Of a stretch of DNA of 7,908 nt, positions 1 through 6,812 are shown piece by piece. Both the position numbers and the translations under genes were made by a program. Every line of letters starts with the position of its first letter. The first letter of the stretch is position 1. Source of the stretch: Alphaproteobacteria bacterium (lineage in GTDB: Bacteria > Pseudomonadota > Alphaproteobacteria > BNTO01). The stretch is taken from contig BNTO01000033.1 in assembly GCA_025996655.1 (NCBI GenBank), positions 1 to 7,908 of the forward strand, read 5' to 3'. Under the pieces are notes generated by a model, which was not told the origin of the DNA, made no database searches, and saw nothing but the letters and a program-made list of their open reading frames with translations.

Positions 1-155
1 AGATGATTTTTGGATAACTCAAGGGCTTTAGACGGCTTGCATAAATTTTAGAAATTGCCCTAAATCGACTGCATCTGTATCCCTTTTACGAAGGCTTGCG
101 AACTTGTGAAGACAGGTTCTTAGAAAACAGGGAAGGAAGAGCGTAGGGAGTTTTC
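1..155. other. Intergenic left edge, no assignable gene
   Basis: Nothing here is recognisable. Both strands have short open frames without a usable start codon. The minus strand is open from 168 down to a TAA at 28-30 (about 46 codons). A plus-strand frame is open from about 45 to a TAG near 145. Neither resembles a family I know. Either could be the tail of a decayed gene or chance, because the stretch is short. Confidence 0.4.
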
Positions 156-168
156 TCAGCCTTCCTTC
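122..168 (-). terminator. Possible terminator hairpin at the end of the MORN gene
   Basis: GAAGGAAG (132-139) pairs perfectly with CTTCCTTC (161-168). On the minus strand this is an 8-bp stem that overlaps the last codons of the MORN gene and is followed by CCTGTTTTCT. A second, overlapping 7-bp pairing joins AGAAAAC (122-128) with GTTTTCT (150-156). The loops are long (about 21 nt) and the T-run is short, so this is a weak candidate for a rho-independent terminator. Confidence 0.25.
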
Positions 169-2894
169 TCAAATTGCCCGTTCTTCCACGTTCCCTGACT
201 GATAACGTTCTCCTCTTTATCGGTTAAAACACCTGTTCCATTCTTCTCGTTGCCGACAAAGTCGCCGACATATCTAATCCCGTTGGGATGTGTCAGCGTT
301 CCCTTGCCTTCCCATTTGTTCTTCACCCATTCACCCTCATATCTCATCATCCCTCCGGCGTATGTCTTCGTTCCCTTTCCTTCCCGCTTATCATTAACCC
401 AATCACCATCATATCTATCCCCATTGTCGTCTGTCTCTACGCCCTTTCCTTCCTTGTTGCCGCCGACAAAGTCGCCGACATATCTACTCCCGTTAGCGTA
501 TGTCAGCGTTCCCGTTCCTTCCCATTTGCCCTTCACCCAATCACCGTCATATTTCATCCCATTGGCGTATGTCTGTACTCCCTTTCCTTGACTCTTGTCG
601 TCGACAAAGTCTCCTGTATATTTAGACCCACTAGGCCAGCTATAAGTGCCCTTTCCTTCCATCCGACCGTCAACCCAATCACCTTCATATGTCGCCCCAT
701 TGGCGTACGTCCTTAAACCTTTTCCGTGGATATTGTTGTTGGCAAACTTTCCGACATATTTAGACCCATCGGCGTATGTCATTACGCCCATTCCTTCCAT
801 ATTGCCGTCGACAAAGTCTCCGACATATTTATCCCCATTAGGCCAGCTATAAGTGCCCTTTCCATCCTTCTCGCCGCCGACGAAGTCTCCGACATATGTT
901 CTCCCGTCAGATAATGTCAGCGTTCCCTCTCCTTCCCACCTGTCATTAACCCACTCACCCTCATATCTGCTCCCATCGGCGCATGTAAATTCACCTTTCC
1001 CGTGCCTCTCGCCGCCGACGAAGTCGCCGACATATCTACTCCCGTTGGGATGTGTCAGCGTTCCCTTGCCTTCCCTTGTGTCATTCTTCCAATCACCCTC
1101 ATATCTGATCCCATTGGCGTATGTCTGTACTCCCTTTCCTTGACTCTTGTCGTCGACAAAGTCTCCGGTATATTTAGACCCACTAGGCCAGCTATAAGTG
1201 CCCTTTCCTTCCATCCGACCGTCAACCCAATCACCTTCATATGTCGCCCCATTGGCGTACGTCCTTAAACCTTTTCCGTGGATATTGTTGTTGGCAAACT
1301 TTCCGACATATTTAGACCCATCGGCGTATGTCATTACGCCCATTCCTTCCATATTGCCGTCGACAAAGTCTCCGACATATTTATCCCCATTAGGCCAGCT
1401 ATAAGTGCCCTTTCCATCCTTCTCGCCGCCGACGTAGTCTCCGACATATGTTCTCCCGTCAGATAATGTCAGCGTTCCCTCTCCTTCCCACCTGTCATTA
1501 ACCCACTCACCCTCATATCTGCTCCCATCGGCGCATGTAAATTCACCTTTCCCGTGCCTCTCGCCGCCGACGAAGTCGCCGACATATCTACTCCCGTTGG
1601 GATGTGTCAGCGTTCCCTTGCCTTCCCTTGTGTCATTCTTCCAATCACCCTCATATCTGATCCCATTGGCGTATATCTGTACTCCCTTTCCTTGACTCTT
1701 GTCGTCGACAAAGTCTCCGGTATATTTAGACCCACTAGGCCAGCTATAAGTGCCCTTTCCGTCCTTCCGACCGTCAACCCACCCACCCTCATATGTGTCC
1801 CCATTGGCGTATTTCATTACGCCCTTTCCTTTTCTCTCGTCGTCGGCAAAGTCTCCGATATATGTCGACCCGTCAGCGTACGTCAGCGTTCCCGTTCCGT
1901 GCTTCTCACCTTGAACCCAATCACCCTCATATGTCTCCCCATCGGCGAAGGTCACTACGCCCTTTCCTTCCATCAGATCCTCAACCCATTCGCCGTCATA
2001 TGTGTCCCCATTGGCGTATGTCTTTACGCCCTTTCCATGCTTCTTTCCATGAACCCAATTTCCTTCATACACGTCCCCATTGGCGTATGTCAGCGTACCC
2101 TTCCCATGCCATACACCGTTAACAAAGTCGCCGACATACGTGCCCTCTATTGTTCTCTGTATCCCAAAGCCGTGAAGTTTTCCCGCAGCGTTCCTATCGC
2201 CGACATCCCCCACCTTGCCGCTTAGGATCTTGACGATCTCCCTCTGATTTGCCACATGGGGTTTCCAAATTTTCTCCGCAAGAGGGGTTCCTGCCTTTGA
2301 ATCCGGCCCTTTGTCAGCTATCTCAAAGACCGTCTTCCAGCAAGGAGGTGGAGAGTTATTTGCCGGCTGATAGGGTGACGTGTCTCCCTTCAGTCCTAAG
2401 ATGCTGCCAACGATCTCCAGCGCGTGCTCATTATCCTCTTTTTTCGTACGTGCCAGTGCCTCAGTAAGATCCGCCTCTTCTCCCCCAAGTTTAAGGTTTT
2501 CAATAAGGAAAATGAGCTGAGCGACGACTATTTCTGCGTTAGCCTTAAATCCTCCTTCTTTAAATTCTCCTTTCTCGAGCTTTTTGAGCAAGGTATCGAG
2601 AAGAACCAGCGGGATAAGAACGCTGATCTTTTGTTTGTCTTCTGGGGCGACAGGGGACAAAGCTGCGGCTTCCCTTAACTGGTTAACCGCTTCCCAATAA
2701 GCTGTCAACGTTTGTTCAATATCCTCTTTGAGGATCTGCACAATGAGCGTTTCGTCGGCCACAGTAAAACTGTTACGGTTCGAAAGATATTCTTTTGGGT
2801 CGACACGTAAGGCGATGTTTGCCTCTGCTCCAGGACTCAGGCCCCCAAGAACAAGGCCGAAAAGAGCGAAGAAAAAAGAGAAACGTATTTTCAT
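156..2894 (-). CDS. Exported MORN-repeat protein, about 28 repeats
   Basis: This predicted secreted or envelope protein has 912 residues. An open frame continues upstream to 3023, but I place the start at 2892-2894. From there the product begins with a typical signal peptide: residues 1-25, MKIR, then a hydrophobic core, then a cleavage site after PGAEA. A GGAGGAG sequence lies upstream at 2911-2917, though about 16 nt away, which is rather far. Residues 26 to about 237 form a mostly helical, charged domain that I do not recognise. From about residue 238 to the C-terminus there are some 28 MORN units of 23 residues with consensus Y-x-G-D-W/F...G-K-G...Y-A-N-G. MORN repeats are known in eukaryotic phosphatidylinositol kinases and junctophilins, where they are linked to membrane or protein contacts, and they also occur in many bacteria. 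No catalytic domain is visible. A role in the envelope or towards a host is inference. Eight units are duplicated almost exactly (separate entry). The reading frame is intact throughout. Confidence 0.9.
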   Translation of the reverse strand: MKIRFSFFFALFGLVLGGLSPGAEANIALRVDPKEYLSNRNSFTVADETLIVQILKEDIEQTLTAYWEAVNQLREAAALSPVAPEDKQKISVLIPLVLLDTLLKKLEKGEFKEGGFKANAEIVVAQLIFLIENLKLGGEEADLTEALARTKKEDNEHALEIVGSILGLKGDTSPYQPANNSPPPCWKTVFEIADKGPDSKAGTPLAEKIWKPHVANQREIVKILSGKVGDVGDRNAAGKLHGFGIQRTIEGTYVGDFVNGVWHGKGTLTYANGDVYEGNWVHGKKHGKGVKTYANGDTYDGEWVEDLMEGKGVVTFADGETYEGDWVQGEKHGTGTLTYADGSTYIGDFADDERKGKGVMKYANGDTYEGGWVDGRKDGKGTYSWPSGSKYTGDFVDDKSQGKGVQIYANGIRYEGDWKNDTREGKGTLTHPNGSRYVGDFVGGERHGKGEFTCADGSRYEGEWVNDRWEGEGTLTLSDGRTYVGDYVGGEKDGKGTYSWPNGDKYVGDFVDGNMEGMGVMTYADGSKYVGKFANNNIHGKGLRTYANGATYEGDWVDGRMEGKGTYSWPSGSKYTGDFVDDKSQGKGVQTYANGIRYEGDWKNDTREGKGTLTHPNGSRYVGDFVGGERHGKGEFTCADGSRYEGEWVNDRWEGEGTLTLSDGRTYVGDFVGGEKDGKGTYSWPNGDKYVGDFVDGNMEGMGVMTYADGSKYVGKFANNNIHGKGLRTYANGATYEGDWVDGRMEGKGTYSWPSGSKYTGDFVDDKSQGKGVQTYANGMKYDGDWVKGKWEGTGTLTYANGSRYVGDFVGGNKEGKGVETDDNGDRYDGDWVNDKREGKGTKTYAGGMMRYEGEWVKNKWEGKGTLTHPNGIRYVGDFVGNEKNGTGVLTDKEENVISQGTWKNGQFEKEG
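556..1760 (-). repeat. 552-bp tandem duplication inside the MORN array
   Basis: Copy A is 556-1107, copy B is 1108-1659, and a partial third copy of 101 bp is 1660-1760. The period of 552 bp equals eight 69-bp MORN units, so the reading frame is preserved. Comparing base by base, A and B differ only at 615/1167 (T/G, silent) and 883/1435 (A/T, Phe/Tyr). B and the partial copy differ only at 1123/1675 (G/A, Thr/Ile). At both ends the identity drops abruptly to ordinary MORN-level similarity. In the protein, units 7-14 (from about residue 391) are repeated as units 15-22 (from about 575), and the start of unit 23 repeats again. Confidence 0.95.
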
Positions 2895-3199
2895 GAAAAT
2901 TGCTAGTGAACTCCTCCATAATTCCATTTTAGCGAAGCTTTTCCCAATTTTCAAGTTTTTTAAAAAAAGCCTGCCGCCGCCTGACAAGGGGGGAAAGCGT
3001 GGGGAATTCTCTAGAAAAAACAAAAGGATAAGCCTTGAAAGAGGGTTGGGTTCTTTTTTAACGCAAAATGTAAAAAACGCTTTCGGATCTCAAAATCACG
3101 TAGCGGGAAAAGGAAGGAGGACGGTTGCTGGAACTTTGGAAAAGTTGGGTGTGAAGCCCTTCCTTGTCCGCTAAGGATGGAGCACCAACAAGGACAGCT
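2895..3199. other. Intergenic region between gap and the MORN gene, rich in inverted repeats
   Basis: These 305 bp separate two minus-strand genes and must contain the end of the gap transcript and, unless the genes are co-transcribed, the MORN promoter. I see no convincing -35/-10 pair. The notable content is a set of overlapping inverted repeats at 3101-3194. TAGCGG (3101-3106) plus AAGGAAGG (3110-3117) pair with CCTTCCTT (3158-3165) plus CCGCTA (3168-3173). AACTTT/AAAGTT (3132-3137/3141-3146) forms a small hairpin in the loop. TCCTTGT/ACAAGGA (3161-3167/3188-3194) competes with the outer stem. None is followed by a T-run on the minus strand. Confidence 0.5.
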
Positions 3200-4294
3200 C
3201 TATTTTCTCTTCAAAAATCCTTTCTTTTTCTGATTTTTCAAGTAAACCGCTATATCCAGCATACGGTTAGAAAATCCCCATTCATTATCATACCAGGCAA
3301 AAACGCGGCAGAGGCGCTCATCCATTACCTTCGTTTGAAGAGAGTCCACCGTTGCGCTGAGGGCGCTATGATTGAAATCAATAGAAACAAGAGGCTCGCG
3401 GCAATAACCAAGAACCCCGCGCATCTCCTCATGTGACGCCGCTTCGAGCGCCTCATTTAAGGCTCGTACATTTGTTGCCTTTGCTGCAATAAAGGACAAG
3501 TCAACCGCCCCAACATTGGGTGTTGGAACCCGAAGCGCAACGCCATCCAGCCGCCCCTGCAAGGCGGGCAAAACGAGGCCTACGGCCTTGGCTGCGCCCG
3601 TCGACGTCGGGATGATGGAAACCGCAGCCGCGCGCGCGCGCCTTAAATCTTTGTGGGCTGTATCAACGAGGCGCTGATCGCTTGTGTAGGCGTGAATGGT
3701 CGTCATGTGGCCGCACTCAATGCCTACAAGGTCGTTGAGAATTTTCGCAACCGGAGCCAGACAGTTTGTTGTGCACGAGGCGTTCGATAAAACAACATGT
3801 TCCTCTTCAATTCCTGTGTGATTGACGCCATAAACAACGGTCCTATCCGCATTGGTTCCGGGTGCCGAAATAAGGACCCTTTTCGCCCCGCCTTCAAGGT
3901 GAAGAGCCGCCTGTTCGCGCGTTGTGAAGCGCCCAGAACACTCGAAAACAAGATCGATATCCAAATCTTTCCAGGGTAAGCGCTGGGGCTCGGCTTCTTG
4001 AAAAAGAGCGATGGGATTTTGGCCAATATCTAGCGTCCCCTTACACTGCGGAGGAAGATTTTTTGGAGGTTCCAATTTTAAATTGAGAGGGCTAAAAAAA
4101 GTTCCGTGAACCGAATCATATTTAAAAAGGTGAGCGTTGGTTTCGGGAGGCATTAAGTCATTAATGGCAACAATTTCAAGCGCGCCTTGAAGGTCCGGAA
4201 GACCCTCGAAGTGAAATAAATTGCGCTCGTAAAACGCTCGCAAAACCACGCGCCCAATGCGCCCAAACCCGTTTATTGCAACTTTTAAGGCCAT
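3200..4294 (-). CDS. gap: Glyceraldehyde-3-phosphate dehydrogenase, type I
   Basis: This cytosolic glycolytic enzyme oxidises glyceraldehyde 3-phosphate with phosphate to 1,3-bisphosphoglycerate. I start it at the ATG at 4292-4294 (364 residues) because the product then begins MALKVAINGFGRIGR, as in the family. A GTG eight codons upstream is possible but would add an atypical tail. The Rossmann motif GFGRIGR is at residues 9-15, AIND follows strand two, and the catalytic cysteine is C174 in SNASCTTNCLAP. The partner histidine is H201 in TTIHAYTSDQ. TSTGAA (230-235), RVPTPNV and AWYDNEWGFSNRM are all present. It is somewhat longer than the usual 330-340 residues because of about 10 extra residues between the HG and LPW motifs (around residues 70-105) and a lysine-rich C-terminal tail. 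In the loop before HKDLRRARAAA it has TA where classical NAD enzymes have LP. The ribosome binding site is weak. Confidence 0.97.
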   Translation of the reverse strand: MALKVAINGFGRIGRVVLRAFYERNLFHFEGLPDLQGALEIVAINDLMPPETNAHLFKYDSVHGTFFSPLNLKLEPPKNLPPQCKGTLDIGQNPIALFQEAEPQRLPWKDLDIDLVFECSGRFTTREQAALHLEGGAKRVLISAPGTNADRTVVYGVNHTGIEEEHVVLSNASCTTNCLAPVAKILNDLVGIECGHMTTIHAYTSDQRLVDTAHKDLRRARAAAVSIIPTSTGAAKAVGLVLPALQGRLDGVALRVPTPNVGAVDLSFIAAKATNVRALNEALEAASHEEMRGVLGYCREPLVSIDFNHSALSATVDSLQTKVMDERLCRVFAWYDNEWGFSNRMLDIAVYLKNQKKKGFLKRK

Positions 4295-4328
4295 TTTCGA
4301 TCCGAATCTTACACTCACTGCAACGGGA

Positions 4329-4334
4329 ATTGTA
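4329..4334 (-). promoter_or_regulatory. Candidate -10 box for gap
   Basis: On the minus strand TACAAT matches the sigma-70 -10 consensus at five of six positions. It would give a 5' leader of about 28 nt before the ATG at 4294. No good -35 sequence lies at 16-18 nt spacing, so this rests on one element only. Farther upstream, GCCTAAA (4345-4351) and TTTAGGC (4377-4383) form an inverted repeat that encloses a small GAGG-CATT-CCTC hairpin (4360-4371). It could be a regulatory site or chance. Confidence 0.3.
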
Positions 4335-4521
4335 GCAAGAAGAGGCCTAAAGCGCTAGAGAGGCATTCCTCAAGTTTTTAGGCTTTTACAAAAAATTCTT
4401 CAGGACAATGCCCTCACAAAGGTCTTTTTAAAGCGTGCACTCTTGGGAAAAATCAAAAAACTCACATTCTCCTTGAATTTGTGTATAGAATGAAGAAAGT
4501 CTTGTCGCGCGCGAGTGTCGT

Positions 4522-5511
4522 ATGTTTTGTGTTGAGTCTTTTTTAGGGTTGGGGCCGGTTAGTCTTTTTTTAATTCTTTTCGGCGCCCTTTGTGTTCTTA
4601 AGTGCGTTATCCTTGTTTCTCAAGGGTACGAATACACGCTTGAGCGGTTTGGGCGTTATGTTCGAACGCTTCAGCCGGGCCTTCATTTCATCATTCCTTT
4701 TGTTGAAAAAATTGGGGCGAAAGTCAATATGATGGAAACAGTTTTAGATGTTCCTCCGCAGGATGTCATTACAAAAGATAATGCGGCCGTCAATGTGGAC
4801 GGGGTCGTGTTCTTTAAAGTGGTCGACGCCTCAAAATCTGCCTACAAAGTTTCCAATTTGGGCAGCGCTATGATTAATTTGACAACAACAAACATTCGTA
4901 CCGTGATGGGTTCCATGGATTTGGACGAATTGCTGTCCAATCGCGAAGCTATTAATGCGCGGTTGCTGGGGATTGTCAACGGCGCGTCGGGTTGCTGGGG
5001 AACGCAGGTGACCCGCATTGAGATTAAGGATATCACGCCGCCGCGCGATCTTGTGGATTCTATGGCACGGCAAATGAAAGCCGAGCGCGACAAAAGGGCC
5101 ACTGTTTTGGAGGCCGAAGGGCAAAGGCAAGCGGAAATTTTGCGCTCCGAAGGCGCCAAACGCTCCATGGTTTTGCAAGCAGAAGGGCGTTTGGAGTCAG
5201 CGTCCAAGGATGCTGAAGCCCGCGAACGCCTTGCGAAAGCCGAGGCACTTGCAACGGAAATGCTCTCAAAAGTAACGGCCAGTGGGGATGCGAAGGCGCT
5301 AAATTATTTTGTGGCACAAAAATATGTGGAGGCTATTACGGCTTTGGCACAATCGCCCAATCAGAAGGTTTTGTTAATGCCGCTGGATATTGCGAATTTG
5401 GCGGGGACGTTGACGGGCATTACGGAAATAGTCAAGCAAACGTTTCCGGCTTCAGAAGAGAAAAACCTTGAAAACTTGGCGCGCCTTAAAAGGGGCCTAA
5501 AAGAAAAATAA
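4522..5511 (+). CDS. qmcA: Membrane-anchored SPFH/band-7 (stomatin-like) protein, QmcA type
   Basis: This protein has 329 residues and begins with one N-terminal membrane segment (about 11-33). The SPFH core follows: QGYEYTLERFGRYVRTLQPGLHF at 34-56, then DVPPQDVITKDNAAVNVDGVVFF at 76-98, and the region around RTVMGSMDLDELLSNRE (126-142). The EIKDITPP motif is at 167-174. A long charged helix with alanine- and glutamate-rich repeats (LEAEGQRQAEILRSEGAKR, about 181-245) should form a coiled coil. The C-terminal part contains YFVAQKYVEAI. This is the usual architecture of bacterial QmcA and paraslipin proteins, which form large oligomers at the inner membrane and are linked to lipid microdomains and membrane-protein quality control. 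The start has only a weak ribosome binding site. It is probably the first gene of an operon with the next two. Members of this family are often followed by an NfeD-type partner gene, which is absent here. The symbol is a best guess within a broad family. Confidence 0.9.
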   Translation: MFCVESFLGLGPVSLFLILFGALCVLKCVILVSQGYEYTLERFGRYVRTLQPGLHFIIPFVEKIGAKVNMMETVLDVPPQDVITKDNAAVNVDGVVFFKVVDASKSAYKVSNLGSAMINLTTTNIRTVMGSMDLDELLSNREAINARLLGIVNGASGCWGTQVTRIEIKDITPPRDLVDSMARQMKAERDKRATVLEAEGQRQAEILRSEGAKRSMVLQAEGRLESASKDAEARERLAKAEALATEMLSKVTASGDAKALNYFVAQKYVEAITALAQSPNQKVLLMPLDIANLAGTLTGITEIVKQTFPASEEKNLENLARLKRGLKEK

Positions 5512-5551
5512 GGATGCGGGGCACGGCTGAGGCTGGAATCGGGGGCGTACC

Positions 5552-6040
5552 ATGAAGGATTTTGTTGCAAAAGCCCTTTTGTTTGACCAATTAACCGCCG
5601 AATCCGCCTGGGCTCCTCGTGAGAAGAACACGCCCATTTTGCTCACCAAAGAGCAACTTCTGGCGTCTGTTCAAAGCGAAATTTCGGATATTTTTAACAC
5701 GCGTTCCTCCTTTACGTCGGAGCAGATTCAAGACCTTTTAAACAAGGTCCGCCACGAAACCGCCCTTTCTGGGATCCCAGGCTTCATGGGCCTTCCGCCC
5801 ATGCAAAATGTTTTTGTTGAGGATTCAAGCCGTTGGTCCACCTTTGAAGATTTGTGCGAAATGATGATTCGGCTTTACGAACCACGCCTTGCTGAGCCCA
5901 GCGTTTCTGTGCGAAATTTTGATCCTTTGCAGCAAAATCTGAATATCACTATTTCTGGGGTTTTAAAAAGTGGCGCGCTTCGGGAAAATGTCTCTTTCCC
6001 ACTCAATATAGCGGCAGGAGAGAATGTCCCAGAAACGTGA
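5552..6040 (+). CDS. tssE: GPW/gp25-family protein, probable T6SS baseplate subunit TssE
   Basis: This protein of 162 residues is cytoplasmic. It shows the order of conserved features I associate with TssE: an N-terminal LFDQL (10-14), then SVQSEISDIFNTR (39-51, corresponding to the family's SVxxDLExLLNTR), the GIPGF turn (74-78), IRLYEPRLAEPSVSV (106-120) and the beta-strand NLNITISGVLK (129-139). In type VI secretion, TssE is the gp25-like part of the baseplate wedge, with TssF, TssG and TssK, and helps start sheath assembly. The length suits the family. GGGGG at 5541-5545 is the ribosome binding site, 6 nt before the ATG. The gene starts 40 nt after qmcA and ends 49 nt before birA. No other T6SS gene lies in the window. 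A phage-tail or contractile-injection gp25 protein is the main alternative, but no phage genes are nearby. Confidence 0.8.
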   Translation: MKDFVAKALLFDQLTAESAWAPREKNTPILLTKEQLLASVQSEISDIFNTRSSFTSEQIQDLLNKVRHETALSGIPGFMGLPPMQNVFVEDSSRWSTFEDLCEMMIRLYEPRLAEPSVSVRNFDPLQQNLNITISGVLKSGALRENVSFPLNIAAGENVPET

Positions 6041-6074
6041 TCTTTTTTGAGGGTAGCGCTCGCACTAGAAAAAA

Positions 6075-6079
6075 AGGAG
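6075..6079 (+). promoter_or_regulatory. Ribosome binding site deciding the TTG start of birA
   Basis: AGGAG lies 10 nt before the TTG at 6090-6092. No ATG or GTG in the same frame gives a full N-terminal domain, so this site supports TTG as the start codon. Confidence 0.65.
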
Positions 6080-6089
6080 AAGATTTGTT

Positions 6090-6812
6090 TTGTTACCTTT
6101 TTGGAGTGATCATTATGACGTTTTAGAAAGTTCAAACACGTGGGCGCAGTCTTTAATTGAGGCTAGGAACCTGCCCCGTGAAAAATTAGACTATCGAGTG
6201 ATTGTCTGTGCCGAACAAACAAAGGGCCGCGGGACGGGGGAGAGAACCTGGGTTTCGGAGAAAGGCAATCTTTTTCTTTCGTTCCTTTTGCCCATGTCGT
6301 TTTGCGAAGGAAATGTCCCGGGGCCCCTTTCTTTAGCAACAAGCGTCGCCGTGGCGCATTGGGCTCAGCAATATGTTCCTTATGCGCTTGTGTCTCTCAA
6401 ATGGCCCAACGATATTCTCTTGGACCGAAAAAAAATGGCGGGCATTTTGCTTGAAGTTAAAGGAGCCTATGTTGTTGTTGGCCTTGGCGTCAACATCCTG
6501 TACGCTCCCCAAAATATTCCAGAAACCACTTGTTTGAACGCTTACGCCAAAAATGTTCCCGCACATCCCCTTTTATTGAACTCTTTACTTCAGCATGTTT
6601 CTTTTCTTTATGAAACTTTAAAAACAAAGGGATTTTCGCCCTTAAAACAAGAGTGGCAGCGCCTTTGCTCGCATAGGAACCAACTTTTGGAAATTGCGGG
6701 AAAGCAAGGTGTTTTTGTGGGGCTTGGAGATCAAGGCGAAATGATCCTTAAAGAAAAAGGACAGAAAAAAATCCTTGTTTCCTGTGGGGAGCAGGGACTA
6801 AAAACGTTATAA
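6090..6812 (+). CDS. birA: Biotin-[acetyl-CoA-carboxylase] ligase, monofunctional
   Basis: This enzyme of 240 residues activates biotin with ATP to biotinyl-5'-AMP and attaches it to the lysine of biotin carrier proteins, mainly the BCCP subunit of acetyl-CoA carboxylase. Visible motifs are ESSNTWA (13-19), AEQTKGRGTGERTW (41-54, the adenylate-binding loop), KWPNDIL (104-110, catalytic lysine K104), KMAGILLE (115-122) and VVVGLGVNI (128-136). A small C-terminal domain at about 198-233 contains GVFVGLGDQGEMIL. The N-terminal helix-turn-helix of E. coli BirA is missing, so this is a ligase only and not a biotin-operon repressor. The binding loop reads GRGTGER where E. coli has GRGRRGR. The start codon is TTG with AGGAG upstream. 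It is the last gene of the presumed operon with qmcA and tssE. Confidence 0.95.
   Translation: MLPFWSDHYDVLESSNTWAQSLIEARNLPREKLDYRVIVCAEQTKGRGTGERTWVSEKGNLFLSFLLPMSFCEGNVPGPLSLATSVAVAHWAQQYVPYALVSLKWPNDILLDRKKMAGILLEVKGAYVVVGLGVNILYAPQNIPETTCLNAYAKNVPAHPLLLNSLLQHVSFLYETLKTKGFSPLKQEWQRLCSHRNQLLEIAGKQGVFVGLGDQGEMILKEKGQKKILVSCGEQGLKTL

Noticed and set aside
556..1760. Tandem repeats as a CRISPR array
   Set aside because: The repeats are 69-bp coding units with no repeat-spacer pattern and encode MORN motifs in an intact frame.
250..2225. Numerous plus-strand open frames of 60-220 codons opposite the MORN gene
   Set aside because: They repeat with the 552-bp and 69-bp periods and are antisense shadows of the MORN codons. 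Repeats whose length is a multiple of three keep antisense frames open.
2895..3023. N-terminal extension of the MORN protein to 3023
   Set aside because: The extra 43 residues would bury the signal peptide inside the protein and are unlike coding sequence. The start at 2894 gives a normal export signal.
3164..3436. Plus-strand open frame opposite the gap 3' end
   Set aside because: It is antisense to conserved GAPDH codons and shows no family features.
4473..4489. TTGAAT and TATAGA as a promoter for qmcA
   Set aside because: The two boxes are only 5 nt apart, and no suitable -35 lies 16-18 nt upstream of TATAGA.
4831..5317. Minus-strand frames of 85-121 codons opposite qmcA
   Set aside because: They lie fully inside a gene with clear SPFH homology on the other strand and have no recognisable domain.
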